The notes beneath the pieces are model-generated. The model searched no databases and had not been told where the DNA came from. It worked only from the letters and a program-made list of their open reading frames with translations. Below, one piece after another: positions 1 to 8,700 of a DNA stretch of 12,863 nt. Every line of letters begins with the position of its first letter. Positions within the stretch are counted from its first letter, which is position 1. A program made the position numbers and the translations under genes. This DNA is from Bacteroidales bacterium UBA1711. GTDB taxonomy: Bacteria; Bacteroidota; Bacteroidia; Bacteroidales; P3. The DNA lies in contig DCJB01000063.1 in the NCBI GenBank assembly GCA_002317325.1, positions 1 through 12,863 of the forward strand. The letters are read 5' to 3'.

Positions 1-161
1 TTTTTTTTGTATATTTGCTTTGTGGAAACTCGGCTTCATTTTCGGTAATGGGCTGGGTGTGTGTCGTATAGTCAATAGTGCAACTTATACAGTAACAACA
101 ATAATAGACTCACGATGAAAAAAGTATCATCTTTCGTAGTGTTCTTGCTCTTAGGGCTTGG
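1..161 (+). repeat. Long direct repeat, copy 1 (promoter, leader and signal-peptide start)
   Basis: Positions 1-161 match 2593-2753 at a constant offset of 2592, with one mismatch (G at 124, A at 2716). Identity ends at 162 (G) against 2754 (A). The repeat holds a -7 promoter element, the whole untranslated leader and the first 15 codons of the giant protease gene. Its left edge coincides with the window edge, so it may extend further left. Near-identity implies a recent duplication or active homogenisation. Copy 1 is best read as the left half of a target duplication made when the restriction-modification block entered. Alternatives are a leader shared by several loci in this genome, or an assembly error at a contig end. 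Confidence 0.97.
10..17 (+). promoter_or_regulatory. Bacteroidota-type -7 promoter box, copy 1
   Basis: TATATTTG at 10-17 matches the TAnnTTTG -7 consensus of the primary sigma factor in Bacteroidota and follows a run of eight T. The matching -33 element would lie left of the window and cannot be seen. Transcription would start about 7 bases downstream, giving a leader of roughly 90 bases to the ATG at 115. In its present position this promoter would drive the chimeric short reading frame and then the restriction-modification genes. Confidence 0.6.
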
Positions 162-264
162 GGAGGAGGGTGAGGTTTCCTTCATTGCTGATAAGGGGAG
201 GCGAACAGTGATTACCCGAATCTTCATATCCGATAGTAAAACTTCAAATACTATTCAGTCGTGA
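115..264 (+). pseudogene. Chimeric 49-codon reading frame: protease signal-peptide start fused to insert sequence
   Basis: The ATG at 115 corresponds to the ATG of the giant gene at 2707. The first 15 codons are the same apart from the fourth (Val here, Ile there), giving the positive start and hydrophobic core of a signal peptide. After position 161 the frame enters unrelated insert sequence (GEEGEVSFIADKG and on) and stops at TGA 262-264. The end of the hydrophobic core and the cleavage region (ALVAKP in the giant protein) are lost, so export is doubtful. The stop overlaps the GTG start of the next gene as GTGA (261-264). Ribosomes translating this short frame could therefore re-initiate on the nuclease gene. 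It is probably a by-product of the insertion that now acts as a coupled leader. Confidence 0.7.
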
Positions 265-1175
265 ATTTGTTGCTGCTACAGTCGTTATTGGATGCGTATA
301 ACATTGAAGTACTTGAAATAGTTGAAAATAATAAGGCAAGTGAGGTGTATGTCAGAACCATCTTTACCCAAGATGATGGTTTCGTGTGGGAGACTTATGT
401 TCCGTTTGTGGATAGGAGGTCTGCCCGAGAGATAAAAACGGAGCAGGAGTTGGCAGCGTATCTCGTTTCGATTAAACCGTACTTTGCTGAAGATTCCATG
501 GAAGCGTGGCGAAGAACCGAACTGAAAAGGGGTCTGATTCGAGGAAGTGTGACTCCCAGTTTTTTTGAGGTTTTGCTCTCTTTCAGGGAGGAGTTTGAAA
601 AGTTGCCCTCAAATCCCAATTCTGCGAGGAGGATACAGGACATAAAGGATGCGGGATATACAGTGGCATCGGTTCCGAGGAAGAAGGGCAGTAAGGGTTA
701 CTCTCGGATAATGCTGCCGTTGCCATTGAATGCTGAGATGAGTTATGAAACTTTTACTCCGCAGTTTAAGGCAAGAGTTGTGCGGCTGCTGGGTGGAGTG
801 AATGCCTACGAGGCGAGACCGACTACGGCAAAGGCTCTGATATTAGACCACAAGTTTTCAGAAGTGCGCTGGGATGAGGCAACCAAGGCGGAAAACAGCC
901 CCAACATGACTGACGATGAAATCAGGGCGAAGTTCCAGTTGTTAGACAACCAGCGCAACCAGCAAAAAAGAGAGATTTGCAGAAAGTGTTTTCAAGATAA
1001 CGTCAGGGGACAGATTTTCGGCATAGACTATTTCTACAAAGGCGGAAAAGAATGGGATGGAACCATCCCCAAAGTGGGCAAGGGAGCGGAGCAGGGGTGT
1101 GACGGTTGCCCTTGGTATGACATTCAGAAGTGGAGAAAATTGTTGAATGAAGAGTTGGAAAACAATGGAGATTAG
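261..1175 (+). CDS. Putative HNH-type restriction endonuclease
   Basis: A 304-residue protein, probably the DNA-cleaving partner of the methyltransferase encoded next. The C-terminal third has the look of a beta-beta-alpha-metal (HNH-like) nuclease: an Asp-His pair (D196-H197), an Asn-rich stretch (LLDNQRNQQK, N230 and N233), and two CxxC pairs (C240/C243 and C280/C283) likely to bind a structural zinc. Residues 1-170 are not recognised and presumably read the DNA target. There is no signal peptide or membrane segment, so it should be cytoplasmic. The start is uncertain: GTG 261 overlaps the upstream stop, TTG 267 and 270 are close, and the first in-frame ATG is only at codon 80, which would remove sequence that looks coherent. 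The 3' end overlaps the methyltransferase by 29 or 11 bases. Base composition is lower in GC than the giant gene. The target is unknown, and an HNH protein of other function cannot be excluded. Confidence 0.72.
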   Translation: MNLLLLQSLLDAYNIEVLEIVENNKASEVYVRTIFTQDDGFVWETYVPFVDRRSAREIKTEQELAAYLVSIKPYFAEDSMEAWRRTELKRGLIRGSVTPSFFEVLLSFREEFEKLPSNPNSARRIQDIKDAGYTVASVPRKKGSKGYSRIMLPLPLNAEMSYETFTPQFKARVVRLLGGVNAYEARPTTAKALILDHKFSEVRWDEATKAENSPNMTDDEIRAKFQLLDNQRNQQKREICRKCFQDNVRGQIFGIDYFYKGGKEWDGTIPKVGKGAEQGCDGCPWYDIQKWRKLLNEELENNGD

Positions 1176-2472
1176 GACATTTGGCAGCGTATGCTCGGGT
1201 ATAGAGGCGGCCAGTCATGTGCTGGAGCCGATAGGTGTGAGACCGCTGTGGTTTTCGGAAATCGCCACCTTCCCATCGCACTTCCTGTCGGTGGTGTATC
1301 CGACCCCCAACTTGGGGGATATGAACAACATTCCCGAACTGATAAGGGGGGGCAAGGCGGAGGCTCCCGATTTGTTGTGCGGAGGCACGCCCTGCCAGGC
1401 CTTCTCCCTCGCCGGGTGGAAGCGGGGACTCTCTGATACCCGTGGACAGTTGTCGCTGAAGTATATTGAGATTTTGGACAGCATTGACGAGGTAAGGAGA
1501 AGGCAAGGGAAGCCGAAGGCTCTCTTTTTCTGGGAGAATGTGGTTGGGGTGCTGACAGATAAGACCAATGCCTTTGGCTGCTTCTTGGCCGGGCTTGCCG
1601 GGTTGGATGAGCCTATCGCGGTTTCGCGGTGGACGAGGGCGGGATTTGTCGAGGGCAAGGAGCGCAACATTGCTTGGCGGGTGTTGGACGGCAAGTATTT
1701 TGGACTTGCACAGCAGCGGCAGCGGATTTATGTTGTCGGGGGAGGTCGGGATTTCCGTCCCGAGCAAGCCATCTTTGAACTCGGGGGCGAGGTGAGAGAC
1801 CCCTACAAGATGAAGCAGTCCAAGGATAAGGGACCCAGCCTGTTTGACGCTGAAGAAGAGCAAGAGGTCCAACTTCCCCAACGCCTTACAAAGTATGTGG
1901 ATGGGGACAAGATTGAGGTGTTTAGAACCTATTCCGACTGTCTCTATGCCGCATACGGCACCAAGTGGAACGGCAATGCGGCAGCGTATAACGGCTCTCT
2001 GTTTGTTGCGCAGAATGACAGGTTGCGGCGGCTCACGCCGTTGGAGTGCGAGAGGCTCATGGGCTTCCCCGACGACTACACCAACGTTGGCGGCAAGCAG
2101 TGCACCCATACTACGCGCTACCAGGCCATAGGGAACTCTTGGGCTGTGCCGGTTGTGAAGTGGTTGATGAAACGCATTCTAAGTTGTAAGAATGACTTGC
2201 GGCTTCCGATCACGCCGACAAAAGAGATAGACGGGGCAAAGGTCTATCTCTTGGCGGAGCAAACCCCGCTGCCAAACGGCAGGAATCTCAATGCATCCAG
2301 CATACCTTACAACCCCACCTTTGCCAATCTTTTGGACATCATTAGCACCAATGCTGATGAGAAGTTCTATATCTCCAAAGCCGGGTGCGCGGGAATCTTG
2401 AGGAGAAAAGCCGAACACAGAGCCGGCATGAACGCCCGGCTGGAACACATCTTGGAAAGGTGTAGCGAGTAG
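1147..2472 (+). CDS. DNA (cytosine-5-)-methyltransferase, type II R-M modification subunit
   Basis: Transfers a methyl group from S-adenosylmethionine to carbon 5 of cytosine, protecting host DNA from the partner nuclease. The diagnostic motifs appear in order: motif I FGSVCSGIEAAS (residues 12-23), motif IV GGTPCQAFS with catalytic C83, motif VI ENV (130-132), motif VIII QQRQR (189-193), motif IX with LTPLECERLMGFPDDY (about 297-311), and motif X GNSWAVPV (329-336). The target-recognition region should lie at about 205-295. A tail of about 95 residues follows motif X and contains FYISKAGCAGILRR, a segment I know from phage-type Dcm enzymes at an internal position. ATG 1147 has GGAG 11 bases upstream and gives 441 residues. 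ATG 1165 would give 435 residues, with motif I still complete and a smaller overlap with the nuclease. No control (C) protein gene is seen, so expression balance may rest on the overlap. The cognate site cannot be read from the sequence. Confidence 0.95.
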   Translation: MKSWKTMEIRTFGSVCSGIEAASHVLEPIGVRPLWFSEIATFPSHFLSVVYPTPNLGDMNNIPELIRGGKAEAPDLLCGGTPCQAFSLAGWKRGLSDTRGQLSLKYIEILDSIDEVRRRQGKPKALFFWENVVGVLTDKTNAFGCFLAGLAGLDEPIAVSRWTRAGFVEGKERNIAWRVLDGKYFGLAQQRQRIYVVGGGRDFRPEQAIFELGGEVRDPYKMKQSKDKGPSLFDAEEEQEVQLPQRLTKYVDGDKIEVFRTYSDCLYAAYGTKWNGNAAAYNGSLFVAQNDRLRRLTPLECERLMGFPDDYTNVGGKQCTHTTRYQAIGNSWAVPVVKWLMKRILSCKNDLRLPITPTKEIDGAKVYLLAEQTPLPNGRNLNASSIPYNPTFANLLDIISTNADEKFYISKAGCAGILRRKAEHRAGMNARLEHILERCSE

Positions 2473-2592
2473 GGAGGTATTCTCTTCACCCGTGTCTCGG
2501 TTGTCGCTGTGCAAGGGCATATTTGGGCGCCGCTGTCCACTTTGGAGGGGCGGGGTGTTGGAATACTTTTGCGGAAAAATCGGAAATTATTC
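2473..2592 (+). other. Gap after the methyltransferase: right end of the insert
   Basis: No gene is supported here. The only structure I see is an imperfect hairpin at 2530-2553 (CCGC and TCCA pairing with TGGA and GCGG around a three-base loop, with a 2x3 interior loop). No T-run follows directly, so it is not a convincing terminator. The final bases (2571-2592) are A-rich and occupy the place where the -33 element of the giant gene's promoter should lie. Confidence 0.5.
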
Positions 2593-2753
2593 TTTTTTTT
2601 GTATATTTGCTTTGTGGAAACTCGGCTTCATTTTCGGTAATGGGCTGGGTGTGTGTCGTATAGTCAATAGTGCAACTTATACAGTAACAACAATAATAGA
2701 CTCACGATGAAAAAAATATCATCTTTCGTAGTGTTCTTGCTCTTAGGGCTTGG
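2593..2753 (+). repeat. Long direct repeat, copy 2 (5' end of the giant gene)
   Basis: This is the second copy of 1-161, with the single difference at 2716. Here the repeat runs on into an intact coding sequence whose signal peptide continues with ALVAKP. This copy therefore sits at the functional gene, and copy 1 is the orphan. Recombination between the copies would delete the R-M block and restore one promoter and leader. Confidence 0.97.
2602..2609 (+). promoter_or_regulatory. Bacteroidota-type -7 promoter box, copy 2
   Basis: TATATTTG matches TAnnTTTG and would serve the giant gene, with about 97 bases from the box to the ATG at 2707. No TTG lies at the usual distance of about 19-21 bases upstream; the nearest TTTG is at 2568-2571, about 30 bases away. 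The leader ends in an A-rich stretch (ACAACAATAATAGACTCACG) without a Shine-Dalgarno sequence, as is common in this phylum. Confidence 0.55.
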
Positions 2754-5700
2754 AGCGCTGGTGGCCAAACCAGTTGACCCTGCCACCGCCCTCAGAGTGG
2801 CAGACAATTTCTTCCGCGAGCGGGGGCTTTATGACAAGAGGCTTCCCAACCAGCGGCTGCAGGACATCACCGCCTCGACCCCCTTTGGCGAGCTGTATGT
2901 CTTCGCCACCACCTCCACCCGTGCCGGCAGCGGCTTTGTGATAGTGGCGGGCGACGACGCGGCTCGTCCCATCCTCGGCTATTCGGACTGCAGCGCCTTT
3001 GCGGTCGAAGGCATCCCGCCGCAGGTGATGGAGTGGCTGCACGGCTACGAAGAGCAGATACGCGAGGCTCGTGCAGCGGGCTATATCCCGTCCGAGTATG
3101 TCTCCGCCGAGTGGAGCCGCCTGTCCGTCGGCGGCGACCGGCGCGAGAACACCGTGGTGGTGGACGCTTTGTTGACAACCGCTTGGAATCAGAGCCCCTA
3201 CTACAACCAGCTCTGCCCCTACGACAGCGATGAGGGCGACTACAGCGTCACCGGCTGCGTGGCCACCGCCATGGGGCAGGTGATGAAGTATTGGAATCAT
3301 CCTGCCACGGGCACGGGCAGCCACAGCTACTCCTCCAATTATGGGCAGCTGACGGCCAACTTTGCCGGCACCACCTACGACTGGGCCAATATGCCCGCCG
3401 CCCTCTCGTCGGCAAGCACCGCCGCCGAGAAGACCGCCGTGGCCACGCTGCTCTATCACTGCGGCGTGGCGGTGGAGATGGACTACAGCCCCTCGGGCAG
3501 CGGCGCTACCACCATCGGCTCTACTGGAGCCACGGCCGAGGCGGCATTGCGAGACTACTTCAAATACAGCGCCTCCATCCACGGCGACTACATGATGAAC
3601 TACAGCGACGGGGCTTGGAAGCAAATGCTGATGGCCGACCTCAACGCCGGCCGCCCCGTGGTGTATCGCGGGCAGGGCAGTGCGGGCGGACACTGCTTTG
3701 TGTGCGACGGCTACACGACAGACACCCTCTTCCACTTCAACTTTGGCTGGAGCGGCTACTATAACGGATTCTACCCCCTTACGGCGGTGAACCCCACCAG
3801 CTCGATGGACTTCAACACCTATCAGGGCGCCATCATGGGCATAGCGCCCAACGGCGGCGGGCTGGCTCCACGCAATCTGTCGGCCTCGGGCTTGCAGCCC
3901 CAGTCGGCGACGTTGACTTGGCTGGACCCCGGCAGCCCCACTGCTGCCAGCTATCAGGTGGCCTACGGTCCGGCGGCGAGTTTTGACACTGCCAGCGCCT
4001 CCACTTATACCCTTGCTGCCAGCAGCCAGATGAGCTGCCAGCTGACCGGCCTCACTCCCTACACCGCCTATCGTGCGGCTGTGCGGGGGCTCAACAGCGG
4101 CACCCCCACCCCCTGGAGCGACCCCATCACCTTCACCACGGCCGCCCTTCCCCAGCCGCTGCCGCTGACCGCGGGATTTGAGGGTTCGATGCCCGCCTAC
4201 TGGAGCCAAGAATATGTGAGCGGATCGATGGATTGGCAGTTTGACTACACAGGCAGCATCGGACACCCCTCCACCGTGGCGGCAGGCACCTTTGCCGCAC
4301 GGTTTAGCACCAACAACTACAACAACAACAGCACCCGCCTCGTAACCCCGTTGCTCAATATCTCCGGCGATGCCGTCGGCGACCGCTCGGGCACAGTGAC
4401 GGCCCGGGTGGCATTTGCCCACAGCCACGAGGATTGGAGCGGTGACCAGGACGTGCTGAACGTCTATTTCCGCACCTCGCCCACCAACGCCTGGACCCTG
4501 CTGGCCTCATACAGCAACAGCGTCTCCGGCTGGCAGCGCGACACCCTGCTGCTGCCCGCTATTAGCGGTACCTGTCAGGTGGCCTTCGAGGCCGTGTCGC
4601 ATTACGGCTACGGCGTGTGCCTCGACGATGTGAGCATATACGCCGAGCGGACGGCCGTCAACTATGCCGCCGCCCCCTACGACTGCAACTTCGGCGATAC
4701 TGCCGAGAACGCCAACTGGGTGCTGCTCAACGGTACCGACACCAACCGCTGGTATATAGGCATGGGTACCGCCAGCGGATACAGCAATCCCTACGCCCTC
4801 TATGTGTCGAGCGACAACGGAATGTCCAACTACTACGCCACCACCGAGGCGAGCACCGTGTTTGCCTATCGCGACATCACCCTCAGCGCCGGCCAGTATG
4901 CCTTCCGCTATGACTGGACGGGCAACGGCGAGAGCGGCCGCGACTTCATGCGTGTGGCCTTGGTGCCTGAGAACGTATCTCTCACGCCCGGCGTGCAGGG
5001 CAGCTGGGGCGTGGGCACCCTGCCCGCCGGCGCGCTGGCCTTAGACGGCGGTAGCCTCCTCAACGGACAAAGTTCGTGGCAGATGCAGGACGGCATCATC
5101 GACCTCCCCGCCTCGGGCAACTACCGCATCGTGGCCTACTGGCACAACGACGACCGCTACGGCTACCAGCCCCCGGCCGCCTTTGACAACCTCAAGTTCC
5201 GACAGAACAGCTGTGTGCTGCCCGTCAATCTGACGGTGGGAAGCATCAGCAGCAGCAGCGCCTCCCTCTCGTGGACCGCCGGCGGAAGCGAAAGCCGCTG
5301 GATGGTGACGGTGGGCAGCCAGACCTACTATACCAACAGCCCCTCCTATACCCTCACGGGACTGATGTCCAACACCGAATATACTGCCGAGGTGCGGTCG
5401 GTGTGCGGGAACGACACCAGCTTGGTGCCTCGCCGCCTGACGTTCCGCACCGAGTGCGCCGCCGCCGTGATGCCCTACCGCTACGGCTTTGAGGATGCAC
5501 CCATCGGCGCGGGCAGCGCCATGCCCGACTGCTGGCATCGAATCAGCAGCACCAACTTCCCCTATGTGGTGCAGAGCAACGCCCACACGGGCAGCCGCAC
5601 CCTCTATTTCTACAACGTCAGCACCCAGTATGCGGTGCTGCCCTCGGTGGCCGAGCCCGTGACCTCGCTGAAGATGAAGCTGTGGGTCCGCAAGGCGGCC

Positions 5701-8700
5701 AGCAGCCCCGCCCTCATGGTGGCGGGCATCATGAGCGACCCCAACAACGCTGCCACCTTTGTTCCGATTGACACCCTCGACAACATCACCACCGCCTACA
5801 GCCAGTTTGTGGTGAGTTATGAGAACTACGGCGGCGGCGCCGCCTTCCCTGCGCTGCTGGTGCCCGCCGGCACGGCCAACTACCTCTACGTCGATGACGT
5901 GGAGTTGTCCACCTGCCACTACGAGATTGGCGACAGCAACTCATTCGTGGAGACCTTTGAGAGCGGCAGCGCCACCCGCGGCTGCTGGAGTCAGGAGAAC
6001 GAGAACGGCAATGTGGCGTGGACCTACAACAACGGCGGCTACTACTCCCACCCCGCCTCCGCACACGGCGGCACCGCCAACGCCATGCTCTACAGCTCCA
6101 CGCGCGGTTCGCAGACCCGCCTTATCTCCCCCATGTTCGACGCCAGTGCCTTGCCGGCCGTCAAGTTCTCGTTCTGGCACGCCCAGGCCCTCTGGGGCGG
6201 CGACCAGGATAGCATGAGCGTCTATTACCGCACGGGCAGCGTGCAGCCTTGGGTGCGGCTTGAGACCTTCACCTCCAACATCACGGCTTGGACGCAGCGC
6301 CAGTACTACCTGCCCAACAGTGACAGCCTGCAGGTCTCTTTCCTCGGCACCGCCCGCTACGGCTACGGTGTCTGCATAGATGATGTCACCATCGAGTCGT
6401 CGCCATTCTGCGGATCGGTGTCCGCCCTCACCGCCGCCATCATCGACACCGCCCGCTCGACGGTGCAGCTCAACTGGAGCGGAAGCCTCGTCACGGGCAG
6501 CTACTTCCGCCTCCAATACGGTCCGCAGGGGTTCGACACCGCCCACGCCGGCACCATCGTCAACAACATCACCAACACCTCCTACACCCTTCCGTTGATG
6601 ACGGTCAACACCGCATACGACTTCTATGTCACCACCGTGTGCAATTCGCAGCAGGAGAGTATGCCGGTGCGGGTGTCGCTGTATGTGCCCTCCCTCCCCG
6701 TGCGCGCCTTCCCCTACACCTGCTCCTTTGACAGCGTGCCGGAGAACAACCAGTGGATTATCCTCAACGGCACTCAGACCAACAAGTGGTATATCGGCAG
6801 TGCCGTGGGCAACGACGCGCGGAATCCCCGCTCCATCTACATCTCCAACAATGGCGGCGCAAGCTGTGCCTACAATACGAGCAGCACGTCGAGCGTGTTT
6901 GCCTATCGCGAACTGATGTTAGACACCGGTGTCGCCTACGACTACAGCTACCACTGGCGTTGCCAAGGCGAGAATCGGTACGACTTTATCCGCATAGCCG
7001 TACTGCCCGAGAGCGTCCCCCTCGCACCGGGCAATACGTCGGGATTCGATGTCGAGACGCTGCCGACAGACGCTATACCCCTTGACGGCGGCAGCCAGCT
7101 TTGCTTGCAGTCCAACTGGCAGACCGACCGCAGCGGCACATTCTCAGTCAACACCCCCGGCACCTATCGGTTGGTGCTGTATTGGAGGAACGATGGCAGC
7201 GCCGGCTCTCAGCCCCCGGCTGCGGTAGATAATATCTCCATTGTCGAAAACAACTGCGGAAGCGTTGCAAACGCCACCGCCGTGGGCGTGGACACCAACT
7301 CTATCAGGGTGCAGTGGACTGGCGGCCTCGGTCCCAACGCCACTTTCACCGTCGAGTATGGCCCCCAGGGCTTCACCCGCGGCACGGGAACCGTCATCGG
7401 CAACATAGCCACCACTCAGGTCACGGTGACGGGATTGCAGATTAACACCTACTACGACTTCTATGTGGGCATCAACTGCCCCGGACAGCCTTCGGTGACT
7501 CCCGTCCTCGCCACCGGCGCCATCACCTCGCTCCCCATCACCCTGCCCTATATCACCTCCTTCACCGGCACCCGCGACAACGCTCTCTGGACGCTGACCA
7601 ACGGCACGCAGACCAACCGCTGGTACATAGGCACCGCCACGGGCAACGGCGACAGCCGCGCCCTCTACATAAGCAATAGCAACGGTTTGGACAATGCCTA
7701 TTCCGGATCCCAGAGCGTGGTCTTCGCCTTCCGCTCGGTTGACCTGACTACCGGCAACTATGCCTACAGCTACGACTGGAAAGGCGACGGCGAGTCGAAC
7801 TACGACTACCTGCGCGTGGCGCTGGTGCCGGCCTCAGAGCCGTTGGTCGCCGGCAACGCCGGCAACTGGAGCTACAATTCGCTCCCCAACGGATCGTTTG
7901 CACTCGACGGCGGTATGCGGCTGATGGGGCAGACCACTTGGCAGACCGTCACGGGTACGGTCAACGTTACGCGGGCGGGCAACTACAACCTCGTCTTCTT
8001 CTGGCGAAACGACGGAAGTGTGGAGAACCAGCCTCCTGCTGCCATCGACAACGTGATGTTCCGTCGCGACAACTGCTCCATGCCCGTCAACGTGACGGTG
8101 TCAAATGTCGATAGTTCGAGCCTCACCCTCACTTGGAACGTAGTGGCCGGCGCTCAATGGATTATTTCCTACGGCACCGTTCGCGACACGGTGAATGCAA
8201 ACCAGGTAACCCTCACCGGACTGAACCCCGGCACCCAGTATAACTTCCGTGTGCAGCAGCTGTGCGACGACGGTCCCAGTTTCCCCGTGCAGGTGTCGGC
8301 CACCACGCTCTGCGGCGCCCGTCCGCTGCCCTACAGCTACGGCTTCGAGGATGCCTCGGGCAGCGGCACCAGCGGCACCATCAACTACTGCTGGCGCATG
8401 GGTTCCACCAGTCCCAGCTCCTCCTACCAGCCCTACGTCTCATCGACATCGCATCAGGGAAGATACTCTTTCTATGCCAACACCTCCACATCCTCGGGTT
8501 CATACCTCGTGATGCCCGCCTTTGCCGCCCCCGTCAACCGGCTGCAAATCTCCTTCTACGCCCGCCGGTACAGCATGGACAGCAACTACCGCGGCAACCT
8601 GCGTTTCGGCATGGTGGCCAATCCCAACGACATTTCCACCTTCCAGCCCTTTGCCTCCATTGTGGTTGACAGTTCGACTGTCTGGAACCAATACACCGTT

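Larger units (their letters stand above)
162..2592 (+). mobile_element. Putative inserted restriction-modification block
   Basis: This 2431-base block lies exactly between the two 161-base direct repeats. It contains the nuclease and methyltransferase genes and short flanks, and I see no transposase, integrase or terminal inverted repeats. By sample counts its left part is near 47% GC, against about 63% in the giant gene, which suggests a foreign origin. R-M units inserted with long target duplications are known from comparative work on Helicobacter pylori, and this layout fits that pattern: the host gene downstream is left complete because its 5' end was duplicated. The mechanism is inferred. 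The pattern alone does not show whether the block can still move. Confidence 0.6.

Noticed and set aside
24..114. Leader considered as a riboswitch or structured RNA
   Set aside because: It is conserved between the two copies only because both derive from one duplication. I see no known riboswitch core or strong stem.
1..260. Search for a transposase, integrase, terminal inverted repeats or a C-protein gene linked to the R-M block
   Set aside because: Nothing of the kind is visible in 1-260 or in 2473-2706, so the block is not called an insertion sequence or a C-controlled R-M system.
1003..2109. Open frame of 368 codons on the minus strand
   Set aside because: It lies opposite the nuclease and methyltransferase genes, whose motifs are clear on the + strand. 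Its translation shows no family signal.
2530..2553. Hairpin considered as a rho-independent terminator of the R-M operon
   Set aside because: The stem is interrupted by an interior loop and no T-run follows. The eight-T run at 2593-2600 is about 40 bases away and belongs to the promoter repeat.
2743..4428. Long open frame of 561 codons on the minus strand
   Set aside because: It is antisense to the C10 protease region, has low-complexity Gly/Ala/Val/His-rich content and no recognisable motif. Such frames arise from the strong codon bias of the + strand gene.
5041..6546. Minus-strand frames rich in Val, Gly and His (also at 10588-11232 and 11854-12429)
   Set aside because: All are antisense to the giant gene, which reads through without a stop. 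None has a start context or recognisable domain.
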